From: Spirochaetota bacterium
Lineage (GTDB): Bacteria; Spirochaetota; B62-G9; DRHN01
Assembly (NCBI GenBank): GCA_023136305.1
Contig: JAGLSF010000089.1
Span: forward strand, 1-7,892
Length of the DNA: 7,892 bases
Direction: 5' to 3'
Shown here: piece after piece, positions 1 through 5,696 of the stretch
Layout: the number at the start of each line of letters is the position of its first letter
Numbering within the stretch: position 1 is the stretch's first letter
Translations under genes and position numbers: made by a program
Notes under the pieces: generated by a model
What the model was told of the DNA's origin: nothing
The model's input: only the letters and a program-made list of their open reading frames with translations
Database searches by the model: none

Positions 1-30
1 TCGCGGGTTCGAATCCCGTCTTCCGCTCCA
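1..30 (+). tRNA. 3' end of a tRNA, probably tRNA-Gly (partial)
   Basis: Only the T-arm and the 3' acceptor strand lie in the window. The T-stem/loop GCGGG-TTCGAAT-CCCGT occupies bases 3-19 (one G.U pair). The seven acceptor bases CTTCCGC are at 20-26, the discriminator T is at 27 and an encoded CCA is at 28-30. The inferred acceptor stem GCGGAAG/CTTCCGC with U73 fits bacterial tRNA-Gly. The anticodon is outside the window, so the identity is inferred. It is followed 72 bases later by tRNA-Cys, so the two are probably one tRNA transcript. Unlike the two other tRNA genes here, it encodes its CCA end. Confidence 0.8.
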
Positions 31-69
31 TATTACTGCCTTATTACTGCCTTGAGGCGATTAGGCAGT
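31..69 (+). repeat. 11-base tandem repeat and hairpin between two tRNAs
   Basis: TATTACTGCCT occurs twice in perfect tandem (31-41 and 42-52). The ACTGCCT at the end of the second copy (46-52) is perfectly complementary to AGGCAGT at 63-69, giving a 7-bp stem with a 10-base loop. The first copy (35-41) offers an identical alternative left arm. No T-run follows, so it does not look like an intrinsic terminator. A role in tRNA precursor processing is possible but unproven. The repeats and complementarity are read directly from the sequence. Confidence 0.6.
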
Positions 70-102
70 GCCGCGGACTTGAGTCAGCTTGTTTGTGCGG
101 AA

Positions 103-174
103 GGCGGCATAGCCAAGGGGTAAGGCGACGGTCTGCAAAACCGTTATCCGTCGGTTCGAATCCGACTGCCGCCT
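103..174 (+). tRNA. tRNA-Cys (anticodon GCA)
   Basis: A complete cloverleaf is visible. The acceptor stem GGCGGCA (103-109) pairs with TGCCGCC (167-173), and the discriminator is T174. The anticodon stem ACGGT/ACCGT encloses the loop CTGCAAA, whose anticodon GCA reads Cys codons. The T-arm is GTCGG-TTCGAAT-CCGAC. U73 and GCA are the known identity elements of bacterial tRNA-Cys. The bases after the discriminator are CAT, so CCA is not encoded and must be added after transcription. An 11-T run begins three bases after the gene, and the transporter start codon follows it. Confidence 0.97.
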
Positions 175-176
175 CA

Positions 177-187
177 TTTTTTTTTTT
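177..187 (+). terminator. T11 run directly after tRNA-Cys (possible terminator)
   Basis: Eleven consecutive T residues lie immediately downstream of tRNA-Cys. The GC-rich acceptor and T stems of the tRNA lie just upstream, so tRNA plus T-run could act as an intrinsic terminator for the tRNA operon. Against this, the transporter start codon is at 191, and I see no other promoter for that gene. Termination here would leave it without an obvious source of transcription, so it could be partial or absent. Confidence 0.3.
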
Positions 188-190
188 GCC

Positions 191-1045
191 ATGAGCAACG
201 ACACCCGCACACACCATCCGCTTTCGGTGATATCCCTCGTTGTCACAGCAGTACTCTGGAGCTCAGGCGGAGTTCTCATCAAACTTATCGACTGGAATCC
301 TCTTGCCATTGCAGGAATGCGCAGTGCTGTTGCCGCTGCCCTGATCATGATCGTGGTCAGGAAACCAAAATTCCATTTCTCCCCCGTACAGATCGGCGGG
401 GCAATCAGCTTTTCCGCAACGGTCATATGCTTTGTCAGTGCTACAAAACTCACCACAGCGGCCAATGCCATACTCCTGCAATACACTGCCCCGGTATACA
501 CAGCCCTCTTTGCCTGGAGATTTCTTGGCGAGCGGACCTCGTGGGTTGACTGGGCAACCATCGCCGTTGTCTTTGGCGGTGTAACGCTCTTCTTCCTCGA
601 CGATCTCTCGCGCGGCGGTTATATAGGAAACATACTCGCACTCCTGGCAGGGGTGGCGCACGCCTGGCTGGGGCTCTTTCTTCGCAAGCAGAAGGATGCA
701 TCCCCCTACGAGTCAATTCTGCTCGGCAACATGTTGACCGCAGTCATCGGTCTTCCCTTCATGTTAGGAGCGAGTCTCAGCATACTCGACTGGACCGGTC
801 TTGCACTGCTCGGTGTATTTCAGCTCGGGTTTTCCTATATTCTCTACGCATATGCCATTAAACGGGTACGGGCGCTCGACGCAATGCTCATATTCATGAT
901 CGAACCCATTCTCTCCCCCATCTGGGTCTTTCTGGTCGTTGGCGAATCACCGGGACGGTGGGCCATAGTGGGCGGCGCTGTGGTCATCATCTCCGTAACG
1001 ATCCGGTCCATCCATGCGCTGGGGGGGTCAGGAAGATTATCCTGA
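191..1045 (+). CDS. DMT-superfamily (EamA) membrane transporter
   Basis: This 284-residue protein has the usual length and layout of the drug/metabolite transporter superfamily: two EamA domains of five helices each. Hydrophobic segments lie at roughly 13-35, 38-55, 68-86, 91-110, 118-135, 144-164, 174-193, 202-221, 229-249 and 257-273. The first EamA half ends in the typical stretch with QYTAPVYTALFAWRFLGE (97-114), and the second has the matching MIEPILSPIWVFLVVGE (236-252). It should sit in the inner membrane and move a small metabolite; the substrate cannot be read from sequence. The start is ATG 191, four bases after an 11-T run, with no Shine-Dalgarno sequence possible. GTG 227 is an in-frame alternative but also lacks one. 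A seven-G run (1021-1027) and a hairpin cover the 3' end. The family call is firm; substrate and exact start are not. Confidence 0.92.
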   Translation: MSNDTRTHHPLSVISLVVTAVLWSSGGVLIKLIDWNPLAIAGMRSAVAAALIMIVVRKPKFHFSPVQIGGAISFSATVICFVSATKLTTAANAILLQYTAPVYTALFAWRFLGERTSWVDWATIAVVFGGVTLFFLDDLSRGGYIGNILALLAGVAHAWLGLFLRKQKDASPYESILLGNMLTAVIGLPFMLGASLSILDWTGLALLGVFQLGFSYILYAYAIKRVRALDAMLIFMIEPILSPIWVFLVVGESPGRWAIVGGAVVIISVTIRSIHALGGSGRLS

Positions 1046-1048
1046 TCT
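1025..1048 (+). other. Hairpin over the transporter stop codon
   Basis: TCAGGA (1028-1033) and TCCTGA (1040-1045) form a perfect 6-bp stem with a 6-base loop. It extends outward through G.U and G-C pairs to 1025/1048. The right arm contains the TGA stop codon at 1043-1045. There is no T-run after it, so a classical intrinsic terminator is not supported. It may protect the mRNA 3' end or act as a weak terminator. Confidence 0.45.
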
Positions 1049-1089
1049 GCGAGAACCTGCACCCTTCTAGTCTGTACTTTTCTGAACCA

Positions 1090-1118
1090 TTTACATTGGC
1101 GGGGAATCGTGTTACATT
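1090..1118 (+). promoter_or_regulatory. Probable sigma70-type promoter for tRNA-Leu
   Basis: A -35 like element TTTACA (1090-1095) is separated by 17 bases from TACATT (1113-1118). A TG dinucleotide one base before the latter (1110-1111) makes an extended -10. Transcription would start near 1125, leaving a short leader before tRNA-Leu at 1154. Because neither a terminator nor a second promoter is evident after the tRNA, the same transcript may continue into dinB. Confidence 0.5.
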
Positions 1119-1153
1119 AACTCTGGTAGCAGTGAGTATCAGGATTGCATGCT

Positions 1154-1239
1154 GCCGGAGTGGTGGAATTGGCAGACACAAGGGACTTAAAATCCCTCGG
1201 AGCGTAAACTTCGTGCCGGTTCAAGTCCGGCCTCCGGCA
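1154..1239 (+). tRNA. tRNA-Leu (anticodon UAA)
   Basis: This is a complete type II tRNA with a long variable arm. The acceptor stem GCCGGAG (1154-1160) pairs with CTCCGGC (1232-1238), and the discriminator is A1239, as expected for leucine. The anticodon stem AGGGA/TCCCT encloses CTTAAAA, giving anticodon TAA at 1188-1190. The variable arm lies between the anticodon stem and the T-arm CCGG-TTCAAGT-CCGG. The following bases are AAA, so CCA is not encoded. It has its own likely promoter and lies 111 bases before dinB. Confidence 0.97.
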
Positions 1240-1350
1240 AAAGGGGAGCAAACCTATTCCAATGATCAGTTATCCCTCTACTGTTTCTATGTAAGAAATC
1301 GTCGGTGGCCTCCCCCTGGGGTTACCTAATATCCTCCCGGATTTTGACTC

Positions 1351-2535
1351 ATGGTGAAACCACGCATCATTGTGCATGTTGATATGGATGCCTTCTATAC
1401 ATCCATTGAACAGATGGACCATCCCGAGTACAGGGGACAGCCCGTTGTGGTGGGTGCAGACCCTCGGGGGGGAAGGGGGAGGGGTGTGGTTTCAGCTGCC
1501 TCCTATGAGGCGAGAAGTTTCGGCATACATTCCGCACTCCCCATTTCGACCGCATATAAACGCTGCGCAGAAGCCGTTTTCCTGCGTCCCAGGTTCAAAC
1601 GCTACACCAAGCTTTCGAGGATAGTGATGCAAACTCTCGGCAAATTCTCACCGCTTGTCGAGCAGATCAGCATCGATGAAGCGTTCCTCGACTGTACCGG
1701 GACTGAAAAACTGTTCGGTAAGACGCATTCTCTGGGTCTGCTCATCAAGGAAAACATCAAGCGGGAAACGGGGCTTACCGCCAGTGTTGGCATTGCAACG
1801 AACAAGTCCATTGCGAAAATCGCCTCCGATCTGCACAAACCGGACGGGCTCTGTATCTGTCCGCCCGGTGAGGAGCGGGAGTTTATGGGCGCGCTGCCGC
1901 TCAGGTATCTCTGGGGTGCGGGAAAAAGAACAGTTGAGAGGCTCGAAGGAATGGGGTTTGAACTGGTTCGCGACATACAGAGCTGCCCGCAGGAAAAGTT
2001 GAATACCCTGTTCGGCAAATACGGTAAAAAGCTCTGGGAGCTTGCGAATGGTATGGATGAGCGTCCTGTTTCACGATCCAGCCCAAGAAAGTCCATAAGT
2101 CAGGAGATAACATTTCGGGAGGATATCGATCAGGATGTTTATGTTGAGCATGTACTCTTTCAGTTGTCGGACAGCATAACCCGTAAGATGAGAACTGAGG
2201 GAATACGGGGAAGAACCGTTAATCTGAAGATCAGGCTGGCGCCCTTTGAGACCTATTCCCGCAGCCACACACTTCCACAACCTGTACATGACATGCAGAC
2301 GGTGCGGAATACCGCTCTGGCGCTCTACCGGGATTTTGATCGGAAGGGCAGGAGGGTCCGTCTTGTGGGTGTGGGTGTTTCAAATCTCGACAGGGATGAG
2401 GAACACGGCGCCCAGCAACTCGACCTCTTTTCCGAGGATGAGGGTGGGCTCGATGAGACGGACAGGGTGCTCGATCAGATGAAACGCCTCTACGGAGACA
2501 AGGTGACGCGTGCATCCTTTCTCCCTCCCCACTGA
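1351..2535 (+). CDS. dinB: DNA polymerase IV (Y-family translesion polymerase)
   Basis: At 394 residues this is a full-length Y-family polymerase. The palm motif HVDMDAFYTSIE (9-20) supplies metal-binding D11, with Y16 at the steric-gate position; E. coli DinB has Phe there, while archaeal Dpo4 has Tyr. SYEARSFGI (51-59) is the finger-domain nucleotide motif, SIDEAF (107-112) carries catalytic D109/E110, and SVGIATNKSIAKIASDLHKP (145-164) completes the palm. A helix-hairpin-helix thumb lies around 188-210 (WGAGKRTVERLEGMGF). The C-terminal little finger is followed by QLDLF (356-360), a good beta-clamp binding motif. The enzyme extends primers past lesions at the fork. ATG 1351 fits the family N-terminus, but no Shine-Dalgarno sequence precedes it. 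I found no LexA-type operator or private promoter, so expression may come by read-through from tRNA-Leu. A G-rich tract covers codons 39-45. Confidence 0.96.
   Translation: MVKPRIIVHVDMDAFYTSIEQMDHPEYRGQPVVVGADPRGGRGRGVVSAASYEARSFGIHSALPISTAYKRCAEAVFLRPRFKRYTKLSRIVMQTLGKFSPLVEQISIDEAFLDCTGTEKLFGKTHSLGLLIKENIKRETGLTASVGIATNKSIAKIASDLHKPDGLCICPPGEEREFMGALPLRYLWGAGKRTVERLEGMGFELVRDIQSCPQEKLNTLFGKYGKKLWELANGMDERPVSRSSPRKSISQEITFREDIDQDVYVEHVLFQLSDSITRKMRTEGIRGRTVNLKIRLAPFETYSRSHTLPQPVHDMQTVRNTALALYRDFDRKGRRVRLVGVGVSNLDRDEEHGAQQLDLFSEDEGGLDETDRVLDQMKRLYGDKVTRASFLPPH
1466..1484 (+). other. G-rich tract inside dinB (possible G-quadruplex)
   Basis: Runs of seven, five and four G residues (1466-1472, 1475-1479, 1481-1484) are separated by AA and A. 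Splitting the first run gives four G3 tracts with short loops, which fits an intramolecular quadruplex. The tract encodes the RGGRGRG stretch at residues 39-45, just before the SYEAR motif. The G7 run is also a potential slippage site. Structure formation is inference. Confidence 0.4.
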
Positions 2536-2546
2536 TGGGCAGGTTG

Positions 2547-2593
2547 TGGTGGTTCATTGGGAGGTTGCATGCATCTGATGGTCCATTGGGAGG
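2547..2593 (+). repeat. 18-base imperfect direct repeat pair between dinB and ubiB
   Basis: TGGTGGTTCATTGGGAGG (2547-2564) and TGATGGTCCATTGGGAGG (2576-2593) match at 16 of 18 positions, with start points 29 bases apart. The self-complementary octamer TGCATGCA (2566-2573) lies in the spacer. The pair ends 24 bases before the -35 box of the ubiB promoter, so a tandem regulator-binding site is conceivable. Both GGGAGG ends could also pair with CCTCCC at 2524-2529 near the dinB 3' end. Function is unknown. Confidence 0.55.
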
Positions 2594-2616
2594 CAGGAGC
2601 TGGGGCGGAAGGGGTG

Positions 2617-2645
2617 TTGAATATGTCGCCCCTGCATTTTATAAT
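2617..2645 (+). promoter_or_regulatory. Strong sigma70-type promoter for the ubiB-like gene
   Basis: TTGAAT (2617-2622) and a perfect TATAAT (2640-2645) are separated by the optimal 17 bases. Transcription should start near 2652, giving a leader of about 30 bases before ATG 2684. This is the best promoter in the window and indicates that the ubiB-like gene is transcribed independently of dinB. Confidence 0.75.
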
Positions 2646-2683
2646 GAGGTCGGGATAGGGCAGCCTATAGGTCGATTGATGCA

Positions 2684-4375
2684 ATGAACATTTTCAGACT
2701 GAACAGAAATTACAAAAACCTGACCCGCCTGATAAGAATCATCAGCATAATAGCAAAGTACGGGTTTTCCGCATTCCTTGCACGCATTCGAGCAGGGCTC
2801 GGCATCTTGCCTGAACGGGTGTTTCGGACAATTCAGGAGGCTTCCACAAAGGCCCTGACCGAGCCTGAGCGTGTCCGGATGGCAATCGAGGAGCTCGGGC
2901 CTGCATTTATCAAAATGGGGCAGATTTTAAGCCTTCGTCCCGATGTCATTCCTCCGGCATATGCTCACGAGCTTGAGAGTCTTCTCGATCGAACACCCCC
3001 TGTCCCTTTCCCTGCAATACGAAAGATCATCGAAGAGGAACTTACTACAGGGCTGGAGGATATATTCGAGGAAATTGATGAAACACCGGTTGCCTGTGGG
3101 TCAATTGCGCAGGTGCACCGGGCTGTGTTGAGAGAGGGAGGGGAGACGGTTGCGGTGAAGGTGCTCAAACCCGGTACCCGGGAGACTGCCGAGACGGATT
3201 TGAGCATCATGAGCTATCTGGCAAAACTTGCGCAGAGTTATATTCCGGAGCTCGATCAGTACAGGCCCATGCAGCTGGTCAGAGAGTTCTCTGAGATACT
3301 GCACGATGAGCTCAACTTCATCAAGGAAGCTCATGTGATAGAGCGGTTTGCACGTTTCTTTAGCAGGAAGGAGAATGTCGTCATCCATATTCCTAAGGTG
3401 TACAGACGATATACTGAGCGAAGCGTTCTCGTCATGGAATACATCGATGGAATTAAGATATCCGATGTGGCAGCTCTGAACCAGGCAGGCATGGACCTGG
3501 TGGCCATCGCAGAAAACGGTGCCCGGATGGGGCTCAGGGAGATCTTTGAATTCGGGTTTTTTCACGCCGATCCGCATCCGGGAAATCTCTTCGTGCTCCC
3601 CGGAAATGTGATTGCACCAGTCGATTTTGGGATTACCGGGTATGTGGACGAGGAGAGTGTGCAGGTCATTGGCAACATATTCTTAGGAATTGCAGACCGT
3701 GATGTGGACCGGGTGATCCGCTACCTCAGGCGGTACGATTTCATCGGCCCGGGTGTTGATCTCAGGAGTCTCAAATCTGACTTGTACGATGTCATCGATC
3801 TCATCGGCGATTCCCGGTTGGAGGAAATCGATACGGCCTCCACCCTCCAGGCACTGTTCAACATCATACGTCGATATCGCATCCAATTCCCCGGAGAATA
3901 CTTTCTTATTCTGAAGACGATAATGCAGATCGATGGGCTCGGGAGGAGGCTTCATCCATCCTTCAACGTCACACAGATAGCACGTCCCTATATCAAGAGA
4001 TGGCTTTATCAGCGGTACAACCCGAAGAGATCGCTTCGGGAACTGTATTTCTTTATCGACGATTTACAGCATTACATGAAAACCCTGTCAACGGAGATGG
4101 GGGCCATCATCAAAAGGATTGGTCTCAACAGGATGAGAATACCGCTCTATCATGAAAACCTGGATAGGGCGGTTAGTGAGCTTGACCGGACAGGAAACCG
4201 CATGTCCTTTGCCATCATCATAGCCGCGCTCCTGCTTTCATCCTCCATTCTGGTGCAGGCCGGGATAGGTCCCTTTATCAAGGGATATCCAATCGTGGGT
4301 TTGCTGGGATTTCTCTCATCAGCAGTCATGGGGTTGTGGCTGCTCATCGGTATCATACGATCGGGAAAACTATAG
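2684..4375 (+). CDS. ubiB: UbiB/ABC1/ADCK-family protein kinase-like protein, membrane anchored
   Basis: The 563-residue protein has the family hallmarks in order. KMGQ (77-80) is the KxGQ motif. ACGSIAQVHRA (137-147) replaces the kinase glycine-rich loop. VAVKVLKPG (156-164) has the ATP-binding lysine K159, DELNFIKEA (208-216) follows, and VLVMEYIDG (248-256) is the hinge region. HADPHPGNL (294-302) is the catalytic-loop equivalent, and DFG (314-316) binds metal. Two C-terminal membrane helices (about 507-528 and 535-556) anchor it. Family members are atypical ATPases/kinases required for ubiquinone or related quinone biosynthesis; they are not the hydroxylase older annotations claimed. No other quinone gene is present here, so the link to quinones is by family only. 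ATG 2684 lies about 32 bases after the predicted transcription start, with only a weak AGGT upstream. The next gene, icd, is 103 bases away behind inverted repeats. Confidence 0.93.
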   Translation: MNIFRLNRNYKNLTRLIRIISIIAKYGFSAFLARIRAGLGILPERVFRTIQEASTKALTEPERVRMAIEELGPAFIKMGQILSLRPDVIPPAYAHELESLLDRTPPVPFPAIRKIIEEELTTGLEDIFEEIDETPVACGSIAQVHRAVLREGGETVAVKVLKPGTRETAETDLSIMSYLAKLAQSYIPELDQYRPMQLVREFSEILHDELNFIKEAHVIERFARFFSRKENVVIHIPKVYRRYTERSVLVMEYIDGIKISDVAALNQAGMDLVAIAENGARMGLREIFEFGFFHADPHPGNLFVLPGNVIAPVDFGITGYVDEESVQVIGNIFLGIADRDVDRVIRYLRRYDFIGPGVDLRSLKSDLYDVIDLIGDSRLEEIDTASTLQALFNIIRRYRIQFPGEYFLILKTIMQIDGLGRRLHPSFNVTQIARPYIKRWLYQRYNPKRSLRELYFFIDDLQHYMKTLSTEMGAIIKRIGLNRMRIPLYHENLDRAVSELDRTGNRMSFAIIIAALLLSSSILVQAGIGPFIKGYPIVGLLGFLSSAVMGLWLLIGIIRSGKL

Positions 4376-4380
4376 TGAAA

Positions 4381-4454
4381 ATAGGTAAGTCAACTTTCAA
4401 TCAAGTTAAGTTGTTATCACTTACCTAATGGTTTTTACCTATAGATAAAACCAT
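4381..4454 (+). promoter_or_regulatory. Overlapping inverted repeats upstream of icd (operator or attenuator candidate)
   Basis: TAGGTAAGT (4382-4390) is perfectly complementary to ACTTACCTA (4419-4427). Inside it CAACTT (4391-4396) pairs with AAGTTG (4408-4413). ATAGGTAA (4381-4388) can instead pair with TTACCTAT (4435-4442), and ATGGTTTT (4428-4435) pairs with AAAACCAT (4447-4454). Several of these pairings exclude one another. The core TTACCTA thus occurs three times, once inverted, just before the icd ribosome-binding site. Either a regulator with repeated half-sites or alternative leader-RNA folds could explain it. The stems are AT-rich, so a simple terminator for the gene before is less likely. 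I could not define a convincing icd promoter here. Confidence 0.5.
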
Positions 4455-4460
4455 AGACGC

Positions 4461-4469
4461 AGGAGGAGG
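4461..4469 (+). promoter_or_regulatory. Strong ribosome-binding site that sets the icd start
   Basis: AGGAGGAGG is a tandem Shine-Dalgarno sequence. Its second AGGAGG (4464-4469) lies nine bases before ATG 4479, a good spacing. It is only three bases before the in-frame TTG 4473, which is therefore less likely to be the start. It is much the clearest ribosome-binding site in the window. Confidence 0.8.
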
Positions 4470-4478
4470 GAATTGTGC

Positions 4479-5690
4479 ATGAAAGCAGCAATGAAGAAGG
4501 GCGTATTGACGGTACCGGATCAGGTTTCCATACCCTTTATCATCGGTGACGGGATTGGTCCCGATATCTGGCATGCAGCGGTGAGAGTATTTGAGAGTGC
4601 AGTACAGAAGGCATACGGTGAAAAGAGGAAAATACTCTGGAAGGAGGTTCTTGCCGGCGGCAAGGCACATGAGAAGACCGGTCAGTGGCTGCCGGAAGAA
4701 ACGGTGGATGTACTGCGCGAGCACCTGATTGGTATTAAGGGTCCGCTCACCACGCCGGTCGGCGGCGGGATTCGAAGCCTCAACGTGGCACTGCGTCAAA
4801 AACTCGACCTCTACGTCTGCCTCCGTCCAGTACGCTACTTCAAGGGTGTCCCCTCTCCTGTTCGGAGGCCGGAGCTTGTGGACATGGTTGTATTCAGGGA
4901 GAATACAGAAGATGTGTACGCCGGATATGAGCTCGAGGAAGGACGTGAAGAAACGGGAGAGCTGATCTCCTACATGAAGGATTCCTATGGGTGGAATATA
5001 CCCGAGGATTCCGGTATCGGCATCAAGCCGGTCAGTATACGCAGGAGCAGGAGGCTCATCGATGCGGCTATTCAGTATGCCCTGCGCTACAGCCGAAAGA
5101 GCATCACGCTTGTGCACAAGGGGAATATACAGAAATTTACTGAGGGTGCATTCAGAAAGTGGGGTTATGAGCTTGCCCGGGAAAAGTATCCGGATAGGCT
5201 CATCACCTGGGATGAATACAGCAAGGTGAAAGACAGGGATATGGTGAAGGACCGCATACTCATAAAGGACACCATCGCGGATATATTCTTCCAGCAGGCT
5301 CTCACGCGTGCAGCCGAGTTCGACGTGATCGCGACGACGAACCTGAACGGTGACTACATATCTGACGCCCTTGCAGCACAGGTAGGGGGCATAGGCATAG
5401 CCCCGGGCGGCAATATAAACTACGAGACCGGCCAAGCGGTATTCGAAGCGACCCATGGAACGGCACCTAAATATGCGGGAATGGATAAGGTGAATCCCAC
5501 GTCGGTGATTCTCTCAGGAGAGATGATGCTCAGGTACATGGGATGGGAGGAAGCTGCCGACCGCATCATAGGGGGCCTGGAAAAATCCATCGAGGAGCGT
5601 ATCGTTACCTACGATTTTGCGCGGCTCATGGAAGGAGCGCATGAGGTCAAGTGCTCTGAGTTTGGAGATGCGATCATCGAGCGGATGTGA
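4479..5690 (+). CDS. icd: Isocitrate dehydrogenase, NADP-dependent type
   Basis: It catalyses oxidative decarboxylation of isocitrate to 2-oxoglutarate in the cytoplasmic TCA cycle. From ATG 4479 the protein has 403 residues (E. coli Icd has 416) and aligns over its whole length. The substrate-binding block IRSLNVALRQ (98-107) carries S100, equivalent to the AceK-phosphorylated Ser113 of E. coli. Substrate-binding R106, R116 (LRPVR) and R140 (FRENTED), and Y147, are present. Metal ligands D292 and D296 lie in NGDYISDALAAQVGGIGIAPG. NADP-specifying K331-Y332 (HGTAPKYAG), V337, Y378 and R382 are all conserved, so NADP is expected. The GGNINYETGQAVFEATHG loop is two residues longer than in E. 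coli and resembles Bacillus CitC. A strong AGGAGGAGG ribosome-binding site and an inverted-repeat leader precede it. The convergent minus-strand gene ends 11 bases away. Confidence 0.96.
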   Translation: MKAAMKKGVLTVPDQVSIPFIIGDGIGPDIWHAAVRVFESAVQKAYGEKRKILWKEVLAGGKAHEKTGQWLPEETVDVLREHLIGIKGPLTTPVGGGIRSLNVALRQKLDLYVCLRPVRYFKGVPSPVRRPELVDMVVFRENTEDVYAGYELEEGREETGELISYMKDSYGWNIPEDSGIGIKPVSIRRSRRLIDAAIQYALRYSRKSITLVHKGNIQKFTEGAFRKWGYELAREKYPDRLITWDEYSKVKDRDMVKDRILIKDTIADIFFQQALTRAAEFDVIATTNLNGDYISDALAAQVGGIGIAPGGNINYETGQAVFEATHGTAPKYAGMDKVNPTSVILSGEMMLRYMGWEEAADRIIGGLEKSIEERIVTYDFARLMEGAHEVKCSEFGDAIIERM

Positions 5691-5696
5691 GCGGAT

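Noticed and set aside
61..561. A 166-codon minus-strand open frame
   Set aside because: It runs antisense through tRNA-Cys and the transporter N-terminus and shows no family features.
1..1260. tRNA-associated integration site
   Set aside because: No integrase, no mobile-element gene and no duplicated tRNA 3' end were seen near any of the three tRNAs.
1304..1326. Hairpin around CCCCTGGGG before dinB as a tRNA-Leu terminator
   Set aside because: The stem is short with a tiny loop and no T-run follows; pairing of GGT with ACC at the edges is too weak to support a terminator.
958..1329. A 123-codon plus-strand open frame
   Set aside because: It overlaps the end of the transporter gene out of frame and reads straight through tRNA-Leu, so it cannot be a normal protein gene.
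1240..1350. Possible LexA/SOS box before dinB
   Set aside because: CTGT at 1281-1284 has no ACAG partner at the E. coli spacing, and no CGAAC-N4-GTTCG site of the Bacillus type is present. An unknown lineage-specific site cannot be excluded.
2547..2593. CRISPR-like repeat unit
   Set aside because: There are only two copies, they are imperfect, the gap between them is 11 bases, and no cas genes are present.
4425..5456. A 343-codon open frame on the minus strand opposite icd
   Set aside because: It lies almost wholly antisense to an end-to-end conserved isocitrate dehydrogenase, covers its ribosome-binding site and resembles no family; it is a by-product of icd codon use.
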